Origin: Ralstonia pickettii
GTDB lineage: Bacteria; Pseudomonadota; Gammaproteobacteria; Burkholderiales; Burkholderiaceae
DNA length: 64,000 nucleotides
Assembly: GCF_000607165.1 (NCBI RefSeq)
Contig: NZ_JFZG01000009.1
Coordinates: 28,943-92,942 of the forward strand
Direction: 5' to 3'
In this document: piece after piece, positions 1 through 8,796 of the stretch
How positions within the stretch are numbered: position 1 is the first letter of the stretch
How the letters are laid out: the number at the start of each line of letters is the position of its first letter
Notes under the pieces: generated by a model
What the model was told of the DNA's origin: nothing
Databases searched by the model: none
The model's input: the letters and a program-made list of their open reading frames with translations, nothing else
Translations under genes and position numbers: made by a program

Positions 1-621
1 AGCATCGTGAAGCAGAACGCCGACAACGCGCGTCAGGCGAGCACGCTGGCGGTCAGCGCCTCCGAGATTGCCGTGGAGGGCGGTGCCGTCGTGCAGGATG
101 TGGTAACCACCATGGGCGAGATCAGCGAATCGTCGCGCAAGATCACCGACATCATCGCCGTGATCGAAGGCATTGCGTTCCAGACCAACATCCTGGCGCT
201 CAACGCTGCGGTGGAAGCCGCGCGTGCAGGCGAACAGGGCCGCGGCTTTGCCGTGGTGGCCGGTGAAGTGCGCACGCTGGCGCAGCGCAGTGCGGGTGCC
301 GCGAAGGAGATCAAATCGCTGATCGAAGACTCCGCCACGCGTGTGGAGTCGGGCTCGACACTGGTGGCGCGTGCAGGCAAGACGATGGAAGAGATCGTCG
401 TGGCCGTAAAGCGCGTGACCGACATCATGGGCGAGATCAGCGCGGGCTCGGCTGAGCAAAGCACCGGCATCGAGCAGATCAATGAGGCGGTCACGCAGAT
501 GGACGACGTGACGCAGCAGAACGCGGCGCTGGTCGAGCAGGCCGCAGCCGCTGCACAGGCACTGGAGGAACAAGCGGACGAGCTGCGCCGCGCTGTGGCG
601 GTGTTCCGCGTGGCGATGTAA
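1..621 (+). CDS. Methyl-accepting chemotaxis protein, C-terminal part (5' truncated by window edge)
   Basis: This is the cytoplasmic signalling end of a chemoreceptor. The reading frame is open from base 1, so the ligand-binding, membrane and HAMP parts lie outside the window. About 206 residues are visible. They contain the highly conserved hairpin tip that contacts CheA and CheW ([20 protein letters not shown], then [18 protein letters not shown]) and Ala/Gln/Glu-rich heptads typical of the methylated helices (for example [19 protein letters not shown]). There is no C-terminal CheR-binding pentapeptide; it ends VFRVAM. The ligand cannot be inferred from this part. A hairpin with a T-rich tail follows. 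Confidence 0.95.
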   Translation, partial: SIVKQNADNARQASTLAVSASEIAVEGGAVVQDVVTTMGEISESSRKITDIIAVIEGIAFQTNILALNAAVEAARAGEQGRGFAVVAGEVRTLAQRSAGAAKEIKSLIEDSATRVESGSTLVARAGKTMEEIVVAVKRVTDIMGEISAGSAEQSTGIEQINEAVTQMDDVTQQNAALVEQAAAAAQALEEQADELRRAVAVFRVAM

Positions 622-677
622 CGCACGATTCCTGATGGGTTGCCCTGGCAGCGAAATGGCTGCCGCGGCGCTACACT

Positions 678-713
678 GCGGGGTCGGCCTTCGGGTCGGC
701 CCCGCTTTGTTTT
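678..713 (+). terminator. Rho-independent terminator after the chemoreceptor gene
   Basis: A GC-rich hairpin with outer arms GCGGGG and CCCCGC and a TTCG-containing centre is followed by TTTGTTTT. It lies 57 bases after the chemoreceptor stop codon and separates it from the peptidase gene. Confidence 0.75.
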
Positions 714-812
714 ATGCGGTGCACTCAGAAGCCGCTCATGGTCCTGCCACGCCCCCCGAGCCGCTCGCTACGCGCCATGAGCCGGTTCACATAACGATTA
801 TCCGGAGGTGTC

Positions 813-2249
813 ATGCGTTTCCAGTGTCGTCGTGTTCCCGTTCGCGCCTTGGTGTCTGCAGCTGTGTTGGCATGCAGCGCTGGCGCGTTCGCTCAGACCA
901 TCCCCGCCAGCAAGCCCGCGCCCACCACGCTCACGCCCGAGCAGCAGCGCTATCACGACATCTACAAAGAGCTGGTCGAGATCAACACGACGCATTCGGC
1001 CGGTGACACAACCAACGCTGCGCATGCGATGGAAAAGCGCCTGCGCGACGCGGGGTTTGCCGCTGCCGACATACAGGTGCTTGAGCCGTTCCCGAAGAAG
1101 GGCAACCTGGTGCTGCGCTTCAAGGGCAGCGGCGCCAAGAAGCCGATGCTGCTGCTTGCCCACATTGACGTGGTGGAAGCCAAGCGCGAAGACTGGAAGA
1201 CCGACCCCTTCAAGCTGCAGGAGACTGACGGCTATTTCACCGCGCGTGGCGCGATTGACGACAAGGCGATGGCCTCGGCCTTCGTGTCGGTGCTGGGGCA
1301 GCTTAAACAGGAAGGCTTCAAGCCATCGCGCGACATCATCCTGGCGTTGACCACCGATGAGGAGCGCGGCGATGTGCCGACCAACGGCGCGTACTGGATC
1401 GTCAATAACAAGCCCGAGCTGGTGAAGGCCGAGTTCGGCATCAACGAAGGCGGTGGTGGCGAGTTGCGCAATGGCAAGCCGGTGCTCCATCGCATTCAGG
1501 TGGCCGAGAAGATGTACACGACGTACGAGCTTGAAGTGCGTGACGTGGGCGGCCACAGCTCGGTGCCGACGAAGACGAACCCGATCTATGCGTTGTCAGC
1601 CGCGCTGGATCGGTTGGGGGCGTATCAGTTTCCCGTCAAGCTGGCCGACGTGACGCAGACCTACTTCGCACGCAGCGCGCCGCTGGCCACGGGGCAGCTG
1701 GCGGACGACATGCGTTCGGTCGGTACCGGCAAGCCGGACCAGGCTGCGATCGATCGGCTCTCGGCCATTCCGTTCTACAACGCGCAGTTGCGCACCACCT
1801 GCGTGGCCACGATGGTCAATGCCGGCCATGCAGAGAATGCGCTGCCGCAATCGGCCAAGGCCACCGTCAATTGCCGCATCCTGCCGCACGATGATCCGGC
1901 CGATATTGATCGTCAGTTGAAGCAGGTGATCGGCAACGAGAAGATCAGCGTGCGCTACGTCAACAAGCCGCTTGCGAGCCCCGCGTCGCCGCTCAATGGC
2001 GACCTGGTGAAGACGGTGGAGGCGCTGACGCAGCAGATGTGGAATGTGCCGGTGATTCCGGCGATGAGCACGGGGGCGACCGACAGCCGGTTCATGCGCA
2101 ATGCCGGTATTCCGATGTATGGGGTGTCGGGGCTGTTTACCGAGCCGGCTGACTTGCGCACGCATGGTCTGGATGAGCGCATCGAGATTGCGCGCTTGTA
2201 TGACGGGCGGGAGTTTCTTTATCGGCTTGTGAGGCAGTTGGCTGAGTGA
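813..2249 (+). CDS. Secreted M20-family metallopeptidase
   Basis: The 478-residue product is a predicted periplasmic zinc peptidase or amidohydrolase of the M20/M25/M40 family. The N-terminus is a typical signal peptide with Arg residues, an Ala/Val-rich core and a likely cut after AGAFA near residue 27. Family landmarks occur in order: LLLAHIDVVEA (metal-binding His and Asp, about residue 113), GAIDDKAMASAF (bridging Asp), TTDEERG (catalytic and metal-binding Glu pair), and a lid domain beginning around VRDVGGHSSVP. A GGAGG ribosome site lies just before the ATG. The substrate cannot be told from sequence; carboxypeptidase or dipeptidase activity is typical of the family. Confidence 0.9.
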   Translation: MRFQCRRVPVRALVSAAVLACSAGAFAQTIPASKPAPTTLTPEQQRYHDIYKELVEINTTHSAGDTTNAAHAMEKRLRDAGFAAADIQVLEPFPKKGNLVLRFKGSGAKKPMLLLAHIDVVEAKREDWKTDPFKLQETDGYFTARGAIDDKAMASAFVSVLGQLKQEGFKPSRDIILALTTDEERGDVPTNGAYWIVNNKPELVKAEFGINEGGGGELRNGKPVLHRIQVAEKMYTTYELEVRDVGGHSSVPTKTNPIYALSAALDRLGAYQFPVKLADVTQTYFARSAPLATGQLADDMRSVGTGKPDQAAIDRLSAIPFYNAQLRTTCVATMVNAGHAENALPQSAKATVNCRILPHDDPADIDRQLKQVIGNEKISVRYVNKPLASPASPLNGDLVKTVEALTQQMWNVPVIPAMSTGATDSRFMRNAGIPMYGVSGLFTEPADLRTHGLDERIEIARLYDGREFLYRLVRQLAE

Positions 2250-2334
2250 GTTGTCGGGCGCTGCGCTTGCTTTTTTTGCGGGCGCGGCTGGTTGGTGCTG
2301 GTTTGTGTTGGGTTTCGTCCCCTGCCGGGGCCGA

Positions 2335-2493
2335 CCTACTTTCTTTGTCTTGCCAAAGAAAGGTAGGCAAAGAAAGGCGCGCCCGAGATGGCGACCCACT
2401 CCTTGAATTTCTGTCGCAGAGAGGGAGAGGAGGCAAACTCGCTGCGCTCAGACAGCCTCCTCTCTTTTTCCTCCCTGCAACAGAAATTCAAGG
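2335..2493. repeat. Intergenic compound inverted repeat
   Basis: The gap 2250-2573 has no gene but contains two nested palindromic elements. The first (2335-2367) pairs CCTACTTTCTTTG with CCAAAGAAAGGTAGG around a short TCTTG loop. The second is much larger: the left arm 2401-2434 starts CCTTGAATTTCTGT, and the right arm 2455-2493 ends ACAGAAATTCAAGG, enclosing about 20 bases. The arms are imperfect, with small indels in the purine-rich part. Elements of this look recur between genes in Ralstonia and Burkholderia genomes (from memory). It lies between convergent genes, so termination is one possible role. Confidence 0.7.
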
Positions 2494-2573
2494 CGCCATT
2501 TAGGGCAGGGTACGGCCACCCCTTCTGGGCGCCGGGGTTGGCGGCGCGGCGAGCGTCTTTAGACGGTTGCTTC

Positions 2574-3338
2574 TTAGATGAATCCGCCGTCGGTCATCAA
2601 GGTGCGGCCGGTGATCCAGCGGGCGTCGTCGGAGGCCAGGAAGGCGATGGCGTCGGCGATGTCGTCCGGCTCTGCCAGACGGCCCATTGGTGTCGATTCG
2701 CGCATGCGCGCTTTGACTTCATCGGGAATCGGGGCAGTCATGTCGGTGCGCGTGAGCGCGGGTGCCACGGCGTTGACGGTGATGTTGCGCGAGCCCAGTT
2801 CCACCGCAAACGCGTGGGTGAGGGCGCTGACGGCGGCCTTGCTTGCCGCATACACCGCAAGCCCCGATCGGGGCCGGTACACCAGGCTCGACGACACGTT
2901 CACGATATGCCCGCCGCGTGCCGGCACATGCGGCAGCACCGCCTGCGTCACGAGAATCGTCGAGAAGGCATTGGTGCGGAACTGCGCGTCGAATGATGCG
3001 AGATCGATGCTGCCGACCAACTGGCTTTCCAGGATGCCGGCGTTGTTGACGAGGATGTCGATGGCGCCGAAGGCCTCGCGCACGGTGCTCACCATTGCGT
3101 CGACGGACAGGGCATCGCTCACGTCGGCTTGTACGGCAATGGCTTGTGCGCCGGTGCCGCGGATGGCGTTGACCACGGCGTCGGCTTCCGCAGCGTTGCT
3201 GCGATAGACCACGGCCACGCGTGCGCCGTCGGCCGCCAGTCGATGCGCCACGGCGGCGCCAATGCCGCGAGAGCCTCCGGTGACGATAGCCGTGCGACCT
3301 GCGAGGCGTTGTGCGGGTGTGGATTGAGTTTGAGACAT
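2574..3338 (-). CDS. SDR-family NAD(P)-dependent oxidoreductase
   Basis: A 254-residue classical short-chain dehydrogenase, close to the usual family length of 250. It has the cofactor-binding TGGSRGIGAAVAHRLA near residue 19, the NNAG motif (VNNAGILES), the catalytic serine in VNVSSSLVY, and the YAASK catalytic Tyr/Lys pair. It ends in ITGRTLMTDGGFI, the usual 3-oxoacyl-reductase-like tail. The start has an AGGAGAA ribosome site. It lies downstream of the CGNR-type regulator gene on the same strand, which may control it. The substrate is unknown. Confidence 0.92.
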   Translation of the reverse strand: MSQTQSTPAQRLAGRTAIVTGGSRGIGAAVAHRLAADGARVAVVYRSNAAEADAVVNAIRGTGAQAIAVQADVSDALSVDAMVSTVREAFGAIDILVNNAGILESQLVGSIDLASFDAQFRTNAFSTILVTQAVLPHVPARGGHIVNVSSSLVYRPRSGLAVYAASKAAVSALTHAFAVELGSRNITVNAVAPALTRTDMTAPIPDEVKARMRESTPMGRLAEPDDIADAIAFLASDDARWITGRTLMTDGGFI

Positions 3339-3453
3339 GCTGTTCTCCTGAGGCGCTGAATGTTTCGGGAGAACAGATTACGAACCGGCGGGCTGATGCG
3401 CAGCCCGTTTGGCCGCGACGCGGCGTTCCAGCATTGGAACGAGCGAAGTGCGA

Positions 3454-4047
3454 TCAGCCTTGCTGCCGCTTGCGGTATTCGGCCACTTTGTGGCGGTTGC
3501 CGCAGACCGCCATGCTGCACCAGCGGCGCTTGTGCGACTTTGTACGGTCGTAAAACCACAGCGTGCATTCGGGGTGTTCGCACACGCGCACGAGCTGGAA
3601 ATCGCCCTCGGCTAGCAGGTGCGCGGCGGCTTCGGCCAGCGGCGCCAGGCATTGTTCGACTGAATCGGTCGGGCGCACGCGTTCGACACGCGGGGTGCCG
3701 CTTTCCCATACCAGCACTGGATGGCTCGGCGCCTGCCGCAGGAACACGTTGAGCGCATCGGCGCTGGCTACACGGCCCGCCTTGCGTGCTTCCACCAATG
3801 TGCGAATCACCTCGCGCAGGTGCCGCGCCACAGCCAGCAGCACGCCAGGAGGGTAGCGGCCTGCCACCGGCTCAACGAGCCAGCCCGCGCGCACCAGCCA
3901 ATCGGAGACATCGGCGTCGTTCTGCCAGAAATCGTGCGGGTGGCCGTTGATGTTGGCCACGGTGTTGAGCATGTCCAGGACCGGGTCGTCGGCGATCAGC
4001 AGGGGCTTATCGGCGGCGGGGGCGGGGGCGGCGGCAGGTGAGGACAT
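3454..4047 (-). CDS. CGNR zinc-finger (ABATE domain) transcriptional regulator
   Basis: A predicted DNA-binding regulator of about 197 residues. The N-terminal two thirds match the stress-associated ABATE domain (LLIADDPVLDMLNTVANINGHPHDFW...). The C-terminus is a CGNR zinc finger: CEHPECTLWFYDRTKSHKRR followed by WCSMAVCGNRHKVAEYRKR, with four Cys and the signature CGNR. I chose the ATG at 4047 (MSSPAAAP) over an upstream in-frame GTG at 4086, because the upstream residues do not look like family sequence. It is divergent from the nitronate monooxygenase gene (149-bp gap) and upstream of the SDR gene; either could be its target. Confidence 0.88.
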   Translation of the reverse strand: MSSPAAAPAPAADKPLLIADDPVLDMLNTVANINGHPHDFWQNDADVSDWLVRAGWLVEPVAGRYPPGVLLAVARHLREVIRTLVEARKAGRVASADALNVFLRQAPSHPVLVWESGTPRVERVRPTDSVEQCLAPLAEAAAHLLAEGDFQLVRVCEHPECTLWFYDRTKSHKRRWCSMAVCGNRHKVAEYRKRQQG

Positions 4048-4195
4048 GGTGGTCTGCAAGCAAACGGACGGTGGAATTGTAACCAATTTAACGTGATATT
4101 CCAGTTACTTGTTGCATGCACGTTTCAACGGCCCAATCCGGTGAAAAGCCCGCCGCATTACCATGTGTCGTCCACGTTTCTTGCCGGAGATGATC

Positions 4196-5266
4196 ATGAG
4201 CGCATGGCCTGATGCACGCGTGCTGGAGTTGTTCAATATCGAAGTGCCCATCGTGCTGGGGCCGATGGCGGGTGTGGCCGGCGTGGAGTTGGCGATTGCC
4301 GTGGCACGTGGCGGCGGCCTTGGTTCGCTGCCTTGCGCGATGCTCAGCGTCGAGCAGATCCGCCAGCAGGTCGAGCAGTTTCGGGCGGCCATGCGCGGCC
4401 CCATCAACCTGAATTTCTTCTGCCACACGCCGCCCCAGCCGGACCCCGAGCGCGATGCCAGATGGCGTGCCCATCTGGCGCCCTACTACGCCGAGTTCGG
4501 TATCGACTTGAACGCGCAAGCGCCGGCCGTGAACCGCGCGCCGTTCGACGAAGCCACCTGCGCGCTGGTGGAGGAACTGAAGCCGGAGGTGGTGAGCTTC
4601 CATTTCGGCCTGCCCTCGCCGGCGTTGCAGGCCCGCGTGAAGGCCGCGGGGGCGAAGGTCATCTCCGCCGCCACCACCGTGGAAGAGGCGCGCTGGCTGG
4701 AAGCGCGCGGCGTAGACGCCATCATCGCGATGGGCAACGAGGCGGGCGGCCATCGCGGCATGTTCCTCGCCAAGACGATCGAATCGCAGGTCGGCACGTT
4801 CGCGCTGGTGCCGCAGGTGGCGGATGCGGTGAAGGTGCCCATCATCGCAGCGGGTGGCATCGGCGATGCGCGCGGTGTGGTGGCGGCATTGGCGCTGGGG
4901 GCATCGGCGGTGCAGATCGGTACCGCCTATATGTTGTCGCCGGAGGCCAAGACTTCGGCCATTCATCGCGCGGCGCTCAAGCAGGCAACGGATGCCGACA
5001 CCGCCCTCACCAACCTGTTCACCGGACGGCCGGCGCGCGGCATCGTCAACCGGCTGATGCGTGAGATCGGCCCGATGAGCACGTTTGCCCCGGCCTTCCC
5101 CACGGCCGGCGGTGCATTGGCGCCGTTGCGCGCCAAGACGGAGCCCACCGGCTCGGGCGATTTCATCAACCTGTGGTCGGGCCAGGCCGGCCGGCTGGCC
5201 ACGGAAGACTCGGCAGAAGCCATCACGCGGCGCATTGCCGCCCAGGCGCTCGAACGGCTCACCTGA
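4196..5266 (+). CDS. Nitronate monooxygenase / 2-nitropropane dioxygenase-like flavoprotein
   Basis: A 356-residue FMN-dependent TIM-barrel oxidase. Seen in the protein: an N-terminal IVLGPMAGVAGVELAIAVARGGGLG motif, NLNFFCH, the flavin-region MGNEAGGHRG with the His often used as the catalytic base in nitronate monooxygenases, and IIAAGGIGDARGVVAALALGA plus the phosphate-binding VQIGTAYM. I chose the ATG at 4196 because an upstream in-frame ATG (4163) adds eleven unrelated residues, and a GGAGA lies just before 4196. It is followed by a strong terminator, so it is probably monocistronic. A second family member is at 25155-26159. Confidence 0.9.
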   Translation: MSAWPDARVLELFNIEVPIVLGPMAGVAGVELAIAVARGGGLGSLPCAMLSVEQIRQQVEQFRAAMRGPINLNFFCHTPPQPDPERDARWRAHLAPYYAEFGIDLNAQAPAVNRAPFDEATCALVEELKPEVVSFHFGLPSPALQARVKAAGAKVISAATTVEEARWLEARGVDAIIAMGNEAGGHRGMFLAKTIESQVGTFALVPQVADAVKVPIIAAGGIGDARGVVAALALGASAVQIGTAYMLSPEAKTSAIHRAALKQATDADTALTNLFTGRPARGIVNRLMREIGPMSTFAPAFPTAGGALAPLRAKTEPTGSGDFINLWSGQAGRLATEDSAEAITRRIAAQALERLT

Positions 5267-5292
5267 GTTTTTCTGTTGCATCGTCTCCCGCG

Positions 5293-5324
5293 CGGGCACG
5301 CCAGACGGCGTGCCCGTTTTATTT
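5293..5324 (+). terminator. Rho-independent terminator
   Basis: A perfect 10-bp stem (CGGGCACGCC paired with GGCGTGCCCG) closes an AGAC loop and is followed by TTTTATTT. It ends the nitronate monooxygenase transcript. Confidence 0.9.
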
Positions 5325-5441
5325 CGCATCACAAATCGGTATGCGAGCGATGGGAAAATTTTATGTAACTTGTGAAATGTAATTTCAAAGGTTACGATGG
5401 TTTCGCTGCTGTTTCCCCGAAACCCATCCCGGAGCCTTGCC

Positions 5442-6350
5442 ATGAACGCCCCTGCCCGAACCGCTGATCTGGTTGTCGATGCGTATGCCCCAAGCGCCGT
5501 GCGCCACCGCACGGTGGATGTCGAGGGTGTGCGCGTGTTCTATCGGGAGGCCGGCCCCGCCGATGCGCCGACCGTGCTGTTGCTGCACGGTTTTCCCAGC
5601 GCGTCGCATATGTTCCGCAACCTCATCCCCCAGTTGGCGGAGCGCTATCACGTGGTGGCGCCGGATTTTCCCGGCTTTGGCCTGACGCAGGTGCCGAGCG
5701 GCTTCCGCTACACGTTCGACAACCTGGCGCGCGTGGTAGACGGCTTTACGCAGGCGATCGGTTTGTCGCGTTACGCAATCTACGTGTTCGACTACGGCGC
5801 GCCGGTCGGTTGGCGCCTGGCGACGGCGCATCCGGAGCGCATCAGCGCCATCGTCACGCAAAACGGCAACGGCTATGAGGAAGGCCTGGGCGAGGGGCCG
5901 TGGGCGCCAGTCAAGGCCTATTGGGACAACCCGGACGAAGCGCATCGCCGTGAGTTGCATGCGATCGTTTCGGATGAGATGACCCAGTGGCAATACCTGA
6001 ATGGCGTGCCAGACCCGACGCGCGTGGCACCGGATGGCTACCTGCTCGACCAGTATTTTCTGAGCCGCCCGGGCCAGCTCGACATCCAGATGGATCTGTT
6101 CCTGGATTACGCGAGCAACGTGGCGCTGTATCCGACACTGCACGCGTACTTTCGCGCGCATCGCCCACCGCTGCTGGCGGTGTGGGGGCGCAATGACACC
6201 ATCTTCATTCCGCCCGGCGCGGAGGCCTTCAAGCGCGACCTGCCGGAGGCGGAGATCCACTTTGTCGACAGCGGCCACTTTGCGCTGGAGACGCACCATG
6301 CGGAAATTGGTGCGCGCATGCTCGACTTTCTTGGTCGCGTGGTGAAGTAA
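5442..6350 (+). CDS. Alpha/beta hydrolase of the haloalkane dehalogenase / epoxide hydrolase type
   Basis: A 302-residue alpha/beta hydrolase. It has an oxyanion HGF motif (LLLHGFPSASHMFRNLIPQL), GFGLTQVP, and the nucleophile elbow YVFDYGAPVGWRLA, where the nucleophile is Asp rather than Ser. Asp at this position is the hallmark of haloalkane/haloacetate dehalogenases and soluble epoxide hydrolases. WGRNDTIFIPPGAEAF and HFVDSGHFALETH supply the acid and base. The ATG at 5442 is preceded by GGAG; the upstream in-frame ATG at 5397 adds a non-family leader. The gene is convergent with the LysR gene at 6360-7277. The exact substrate class is undecided. Confidence 0.88.
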   Translation: MNAPARTADLVVDAYAPSAVRHRTVDVEGVRVFYREAGPADAPTVLLLHGFPSASHMFRNLIPQLAERYHVVAPDFPGFGLTQVPSGFRYTFDNLARVVDGFTQAIGLSRYAIYVFDYGAPVGWRLATAHPERISAIVTQNGNGYEEGLGEGPWAPVKAYWDNPDEAHRRELHAIVSDEMTQWQYLNGVPDPTRVAPDGYLLDQYFLSRPGQLDIQMDLFLDYASNVALYPTLHAYFRAHRPPLLAVWGRNDTIFIPPGAEAFKRDLPEAEIHFVDSGHFALETHHAEIGARMLDFLGRVVK

Positions 6351-6359
6351 CGCGTGGGT

Positions 6360-7277
6360 TCACGTCATCGGTTGCATGGTGGCTTCCGCGGCAAAGCGCT
6401 CGCGCAGGAACGCCACCAGCGCCTTCACCGAAGGCGGCACGCCTGCACGCGATGGATAGAGTGCGTGCAGGTCGGCCGGCTCGGGTGTCCACCCCGGCAG
6501 CACCGTGCGCAGGTGGCCACTGTTAAGCGCCGCATGGCAGCAATGCTGCGGCAGGATGGCCAGGCCAAGCCCCGCTATGGCGGCTTCGCGCAGGGCGATG
6601 ATGTTGTCGCTGGCAAAGCGCGGGCGAATCGGCAGCGCGAGCCGATGGCCGCGCGCATCCTGCAATATCCAATCACGGCTGCGGGCGAGCGAGCCTTGCC
6701 CCAGGCACGGGAAATCTTCCAGCGCGGCGGGCGTGTCGGGCTCACCCACACGGGCAATCAACGCGGGGCTGGCCACCAGCACGCGCGGCGAGACCACCAG
6801 ATGCCGCGCCACCACATCGCGTGAGGGCAGCGGCCCCGTGGCTGCGCGGATCGCCACGTCAATGCGCTGCTCGATCAGGTCGACGTAGGTGTTGGACAAG
6901 TCCAGCTCGATGCGCAGCTTCGGATGTGCATCGGCAAATTCGGCCAGCCAGCCGGCCACCAGCGTTTCCGCCAGCAAAGGCGACGTGCCGACGCGCAGCA
7001 CGCCGGCCGGTTCGCTGCGTGCTGCGCCGGCCAGCGCTTCAATGGCCGCTGACGCATCGGCCATGTCGCGAGCGTGCCGATACACCGCTTCGCCCACCGG
7101 CGTGACCGATACGCGATGGCTTGAACGCTGCAGCAGCCGCGTGCCGAGCTGCACCTCCAACTCGGCAATGCGCCGGCTCAGACGTGACTTGGGGATGCCC
7201 GTGGCGCGCTCGGCAGCGGAAAAACCGCCGGCTTCCACGACGCGCGTGAAGAGGTACAGGTCGTCGAATCGCTTCAT
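6360..7277 (-). CDS. LysR-family transcriptional regulator
   Basis: A 305-residue LysR regulator starting MKRFDDLYLFTRVVEAGGFS. The N-terminal winged helix-turn-helix includes AAERATGIPKSRLSRRIAELE near residue 22-42. The rest is the periplasmic-binding-like effector domain (RVGTSPLLAETLVAGWL, LDLSNTYVDLIEQRIDVAIR). The open frame extends far upstream to 7511, but that part is out-of-family. The start at 7277 is 183 bp from the divergent serine hydrolase at 7460, so that gene is the natural candidate target. The sequence resembles the DsdC/AaeR-like group with the KSRLSRRI recognition helix. Confidence 0.92.
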   Translation of the reverse strand: MKRFDDLYLFTRVVEAGGFSAAERATGIPKSRLSRRIAELEVQLGTRLLQRSSHRVSVTPVGEAVYRHARDMADASAAIEALAGAARSEPAGVLRVGTSPLLAETLVAGWLAEFADAHPKLRIELDLSNTYVDLIEQRIDVAIRAATGPLPSRDVVARHLVVSPRVLVASPALIARVGEPDTPAALEDFPCLGQGSLARSRDWILQDARGHRLALPIRPRFASDNIIALREAAIAGLGLAILPQHCCHAALNSGHLRTVLPGWTPEPADLHALYPSRAGVPPSVKALVAFLRERFAAEATMQPMT

Positions 7278-7459
7278 GGTGGTACAGGGTTGCGGTCGAA
7301 TCGCATTGAAGCATAGGCGCTGCCCGGACGTTGTCGCGGGCAATGGATCAGCGCTGTACAGTGTCGCTGGGCGGGGCTGCGCGCGTCGGAATACCGCGCA
7401 GACCGGATCGGAGTCTGGCAAGCCTGCGCCCGGCGCGGGCATCAATGCAAGGAGAAGGC

Positions 7460-8725
7460 ATGGACAGGCAAGGCACGCAAACGCAGGGGATGTCCCGCGA
7501 TCGGCTCGCACGGGTCGAGCGCTTCATCGATGACGCTTACATTGCGACGGGCAAGCTGCCCGGCGCGCTCGTCCAGGTATGGCGGCGCGGCGAACTGGCC
7601 TTGAACTCCGTGCTGGGCCTGGCCGACCGCGAGCGCCAGGTGCCGCTGGCCGAAGACTCGATTTTCCGCATCTACTCGATGACCAAGCCCATCACGTCGG
7701 TGGCGTTCATGATGCTGGTGGAGGAATGCAAGGTCGCGCTGGACGATCCGGTCAGCAAGTTCATCCCCGCGTGGGCGAACCTGGGCGTGCACGCCGGCGG
7801 CTTCATGGAGGGCTTCCAGTCGCGCCCGGTCAAACGCCCCATGCGCATGGTCGACCTGCTGCGCCACACCTCCGGCCTGACCTATGGCTTCCACCAGAAC
7901 ACGAATATCGACGCGGCGTACCGCCGGCTGAAGCTGGGCGACATCGCCACCGATGGCACGCTCGACGAGATGATCGAAAAGCTGGCCGGCGTGCCGCTGG
8001 AGTTCTCTCCGGGCGACGCGTGGAACTACTCCGTCTCCACCGATGTGCTCGGCTACCTGGTCGGCAAGATCAGCGGCATCCCGTTCGAGACGTTCCTGAA
8101 GGAGCGGATTTTCGACCCGCTTGGCATGGTCGATACGGCCTTTCATGTGCCGGAAGAGAAGGCGTCGCGCCTCTGCGCATGCTATGCCGTGGGGGCGATG
8201 GGGTCGAAGACGGTGTCCGATCGTGGGCCGGTCTTGCAGGACGATCCGCGCGCCAGCCCGTACCTGAAGCCGCTCAGCTTCATTTCTGGCGGTGGCGGTT
8301 TGGTTTCTACCGCAGCGGACTACCTGCGCTTCTCACGCATGCTGCTGCAGGGCGGCGAGCTGGATGGCGTGCGCCTGCTGGGGCCGAAAACGCTGGCGTT
8401 GATGACGGCCAACCATCTGCCGGGCGGGCGCGACATGTCGAGCCTATCGTCGCCTTCGATGTTCAGCGAGGCAGCCTATGACGGCGTGGGGTTCGGGCTG
8501 GGCTTTGCAACCACGATCTCCCAGGCGGCCACGTTGATTCCCGGCAGCACGGGCGATTTCTTCTGGGGCGGCGCGGCTGGCACCTTCTTCTGGGTGGACC
8601 CGCAGGAGGATCTGATCGGCCTGTTCCTGACGCAGGTCCTGCCGTCGTCTGCTTACCCCGTGCGTCGGCAATTGCGCACGCTTGTCTATAGCGCGATCAC
8701 GGATGTAGGTGGCGCGGCGCGTTGA
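7460..8725 (+). CDS. Beta-lactamase-fold serine hydrolase (EstB-like esterase)
   Basis: A 421-residue class C beta-lactamase-fold enzyme. Its SxxK motif is SMTKPITSVAFMMLV (about residue 73), the YxS motif is WNYSVSTDVLGYLVGKISG, and LLRHTSGLTYG is the conserved segment between them. There is no signal peptide, so it is probably a cytoplasmic esterase rather than a true beta-lactamase. The ATG at 7460 has an AAGGAGAA ribosome site; the longer frame from 7331 has none. It is divergent from a LysR regulator. Confidence 0.9.
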   Translation: MDRQGTQTQGMSRDRLARVERFIDDAYIATGKLPGALVQVWRRGELALNSVLGLADRERQVPLAEDSIFRIYSMTKPITSVAFMMLVEECKVALDDPVSKFIPAWANLGVHAGGFMEGFQSRPVKRPMRMVDLLRHTSGLTYGFHQNTNIDAAYRRLKLGDIATDGTLDEMIEKLAGVPLEFSPGDAWNYSVSTDVLGYLVGKISGIPFETFLKERIFDPLGMVDTAFHVPEEKASRLCACYAVGAMGSKTVSDRGPVLQDDPRASPYLKPLSFISGGGGLVSTAADYLRFSRMLLQGGELDGVRLLGPKTLALMTANHLPGGRDMSSLSSPSMFSEAAYDGVGFGLGFATTISQAATLIPGSTGDFFWGGAAGTFFWVDPQEDLIGLFLTQVLPSSAYPVRRQLRTLVYSAITDVGGAAR

Positions 8726-8796
8726 GCCCGCGTTGACCATCAAGGCGGCGGAGCATTCCGCGCCGCCGCCTGATCATCACGTCGATTAAACGCCGA

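Noticed and set aside
33..626. Long minus-strand open frame opposite the chemoreceptor gene
   Set aside because: It is composed mostly of Ala, Ser, Thr and Arg as expected of the antisense of a GC-rich gene, with no motif; the plus strand carries clear chemoreceptor motifs.
8726..8796. GGCGGCG/CCGCCGCC hairpin between the convergent serine hydrolase and aldehyde dehydrogenase genes as a terminator
   Set aside because: There is an imperfect stem but no T-tract on either strand, so the evidence is too weak.
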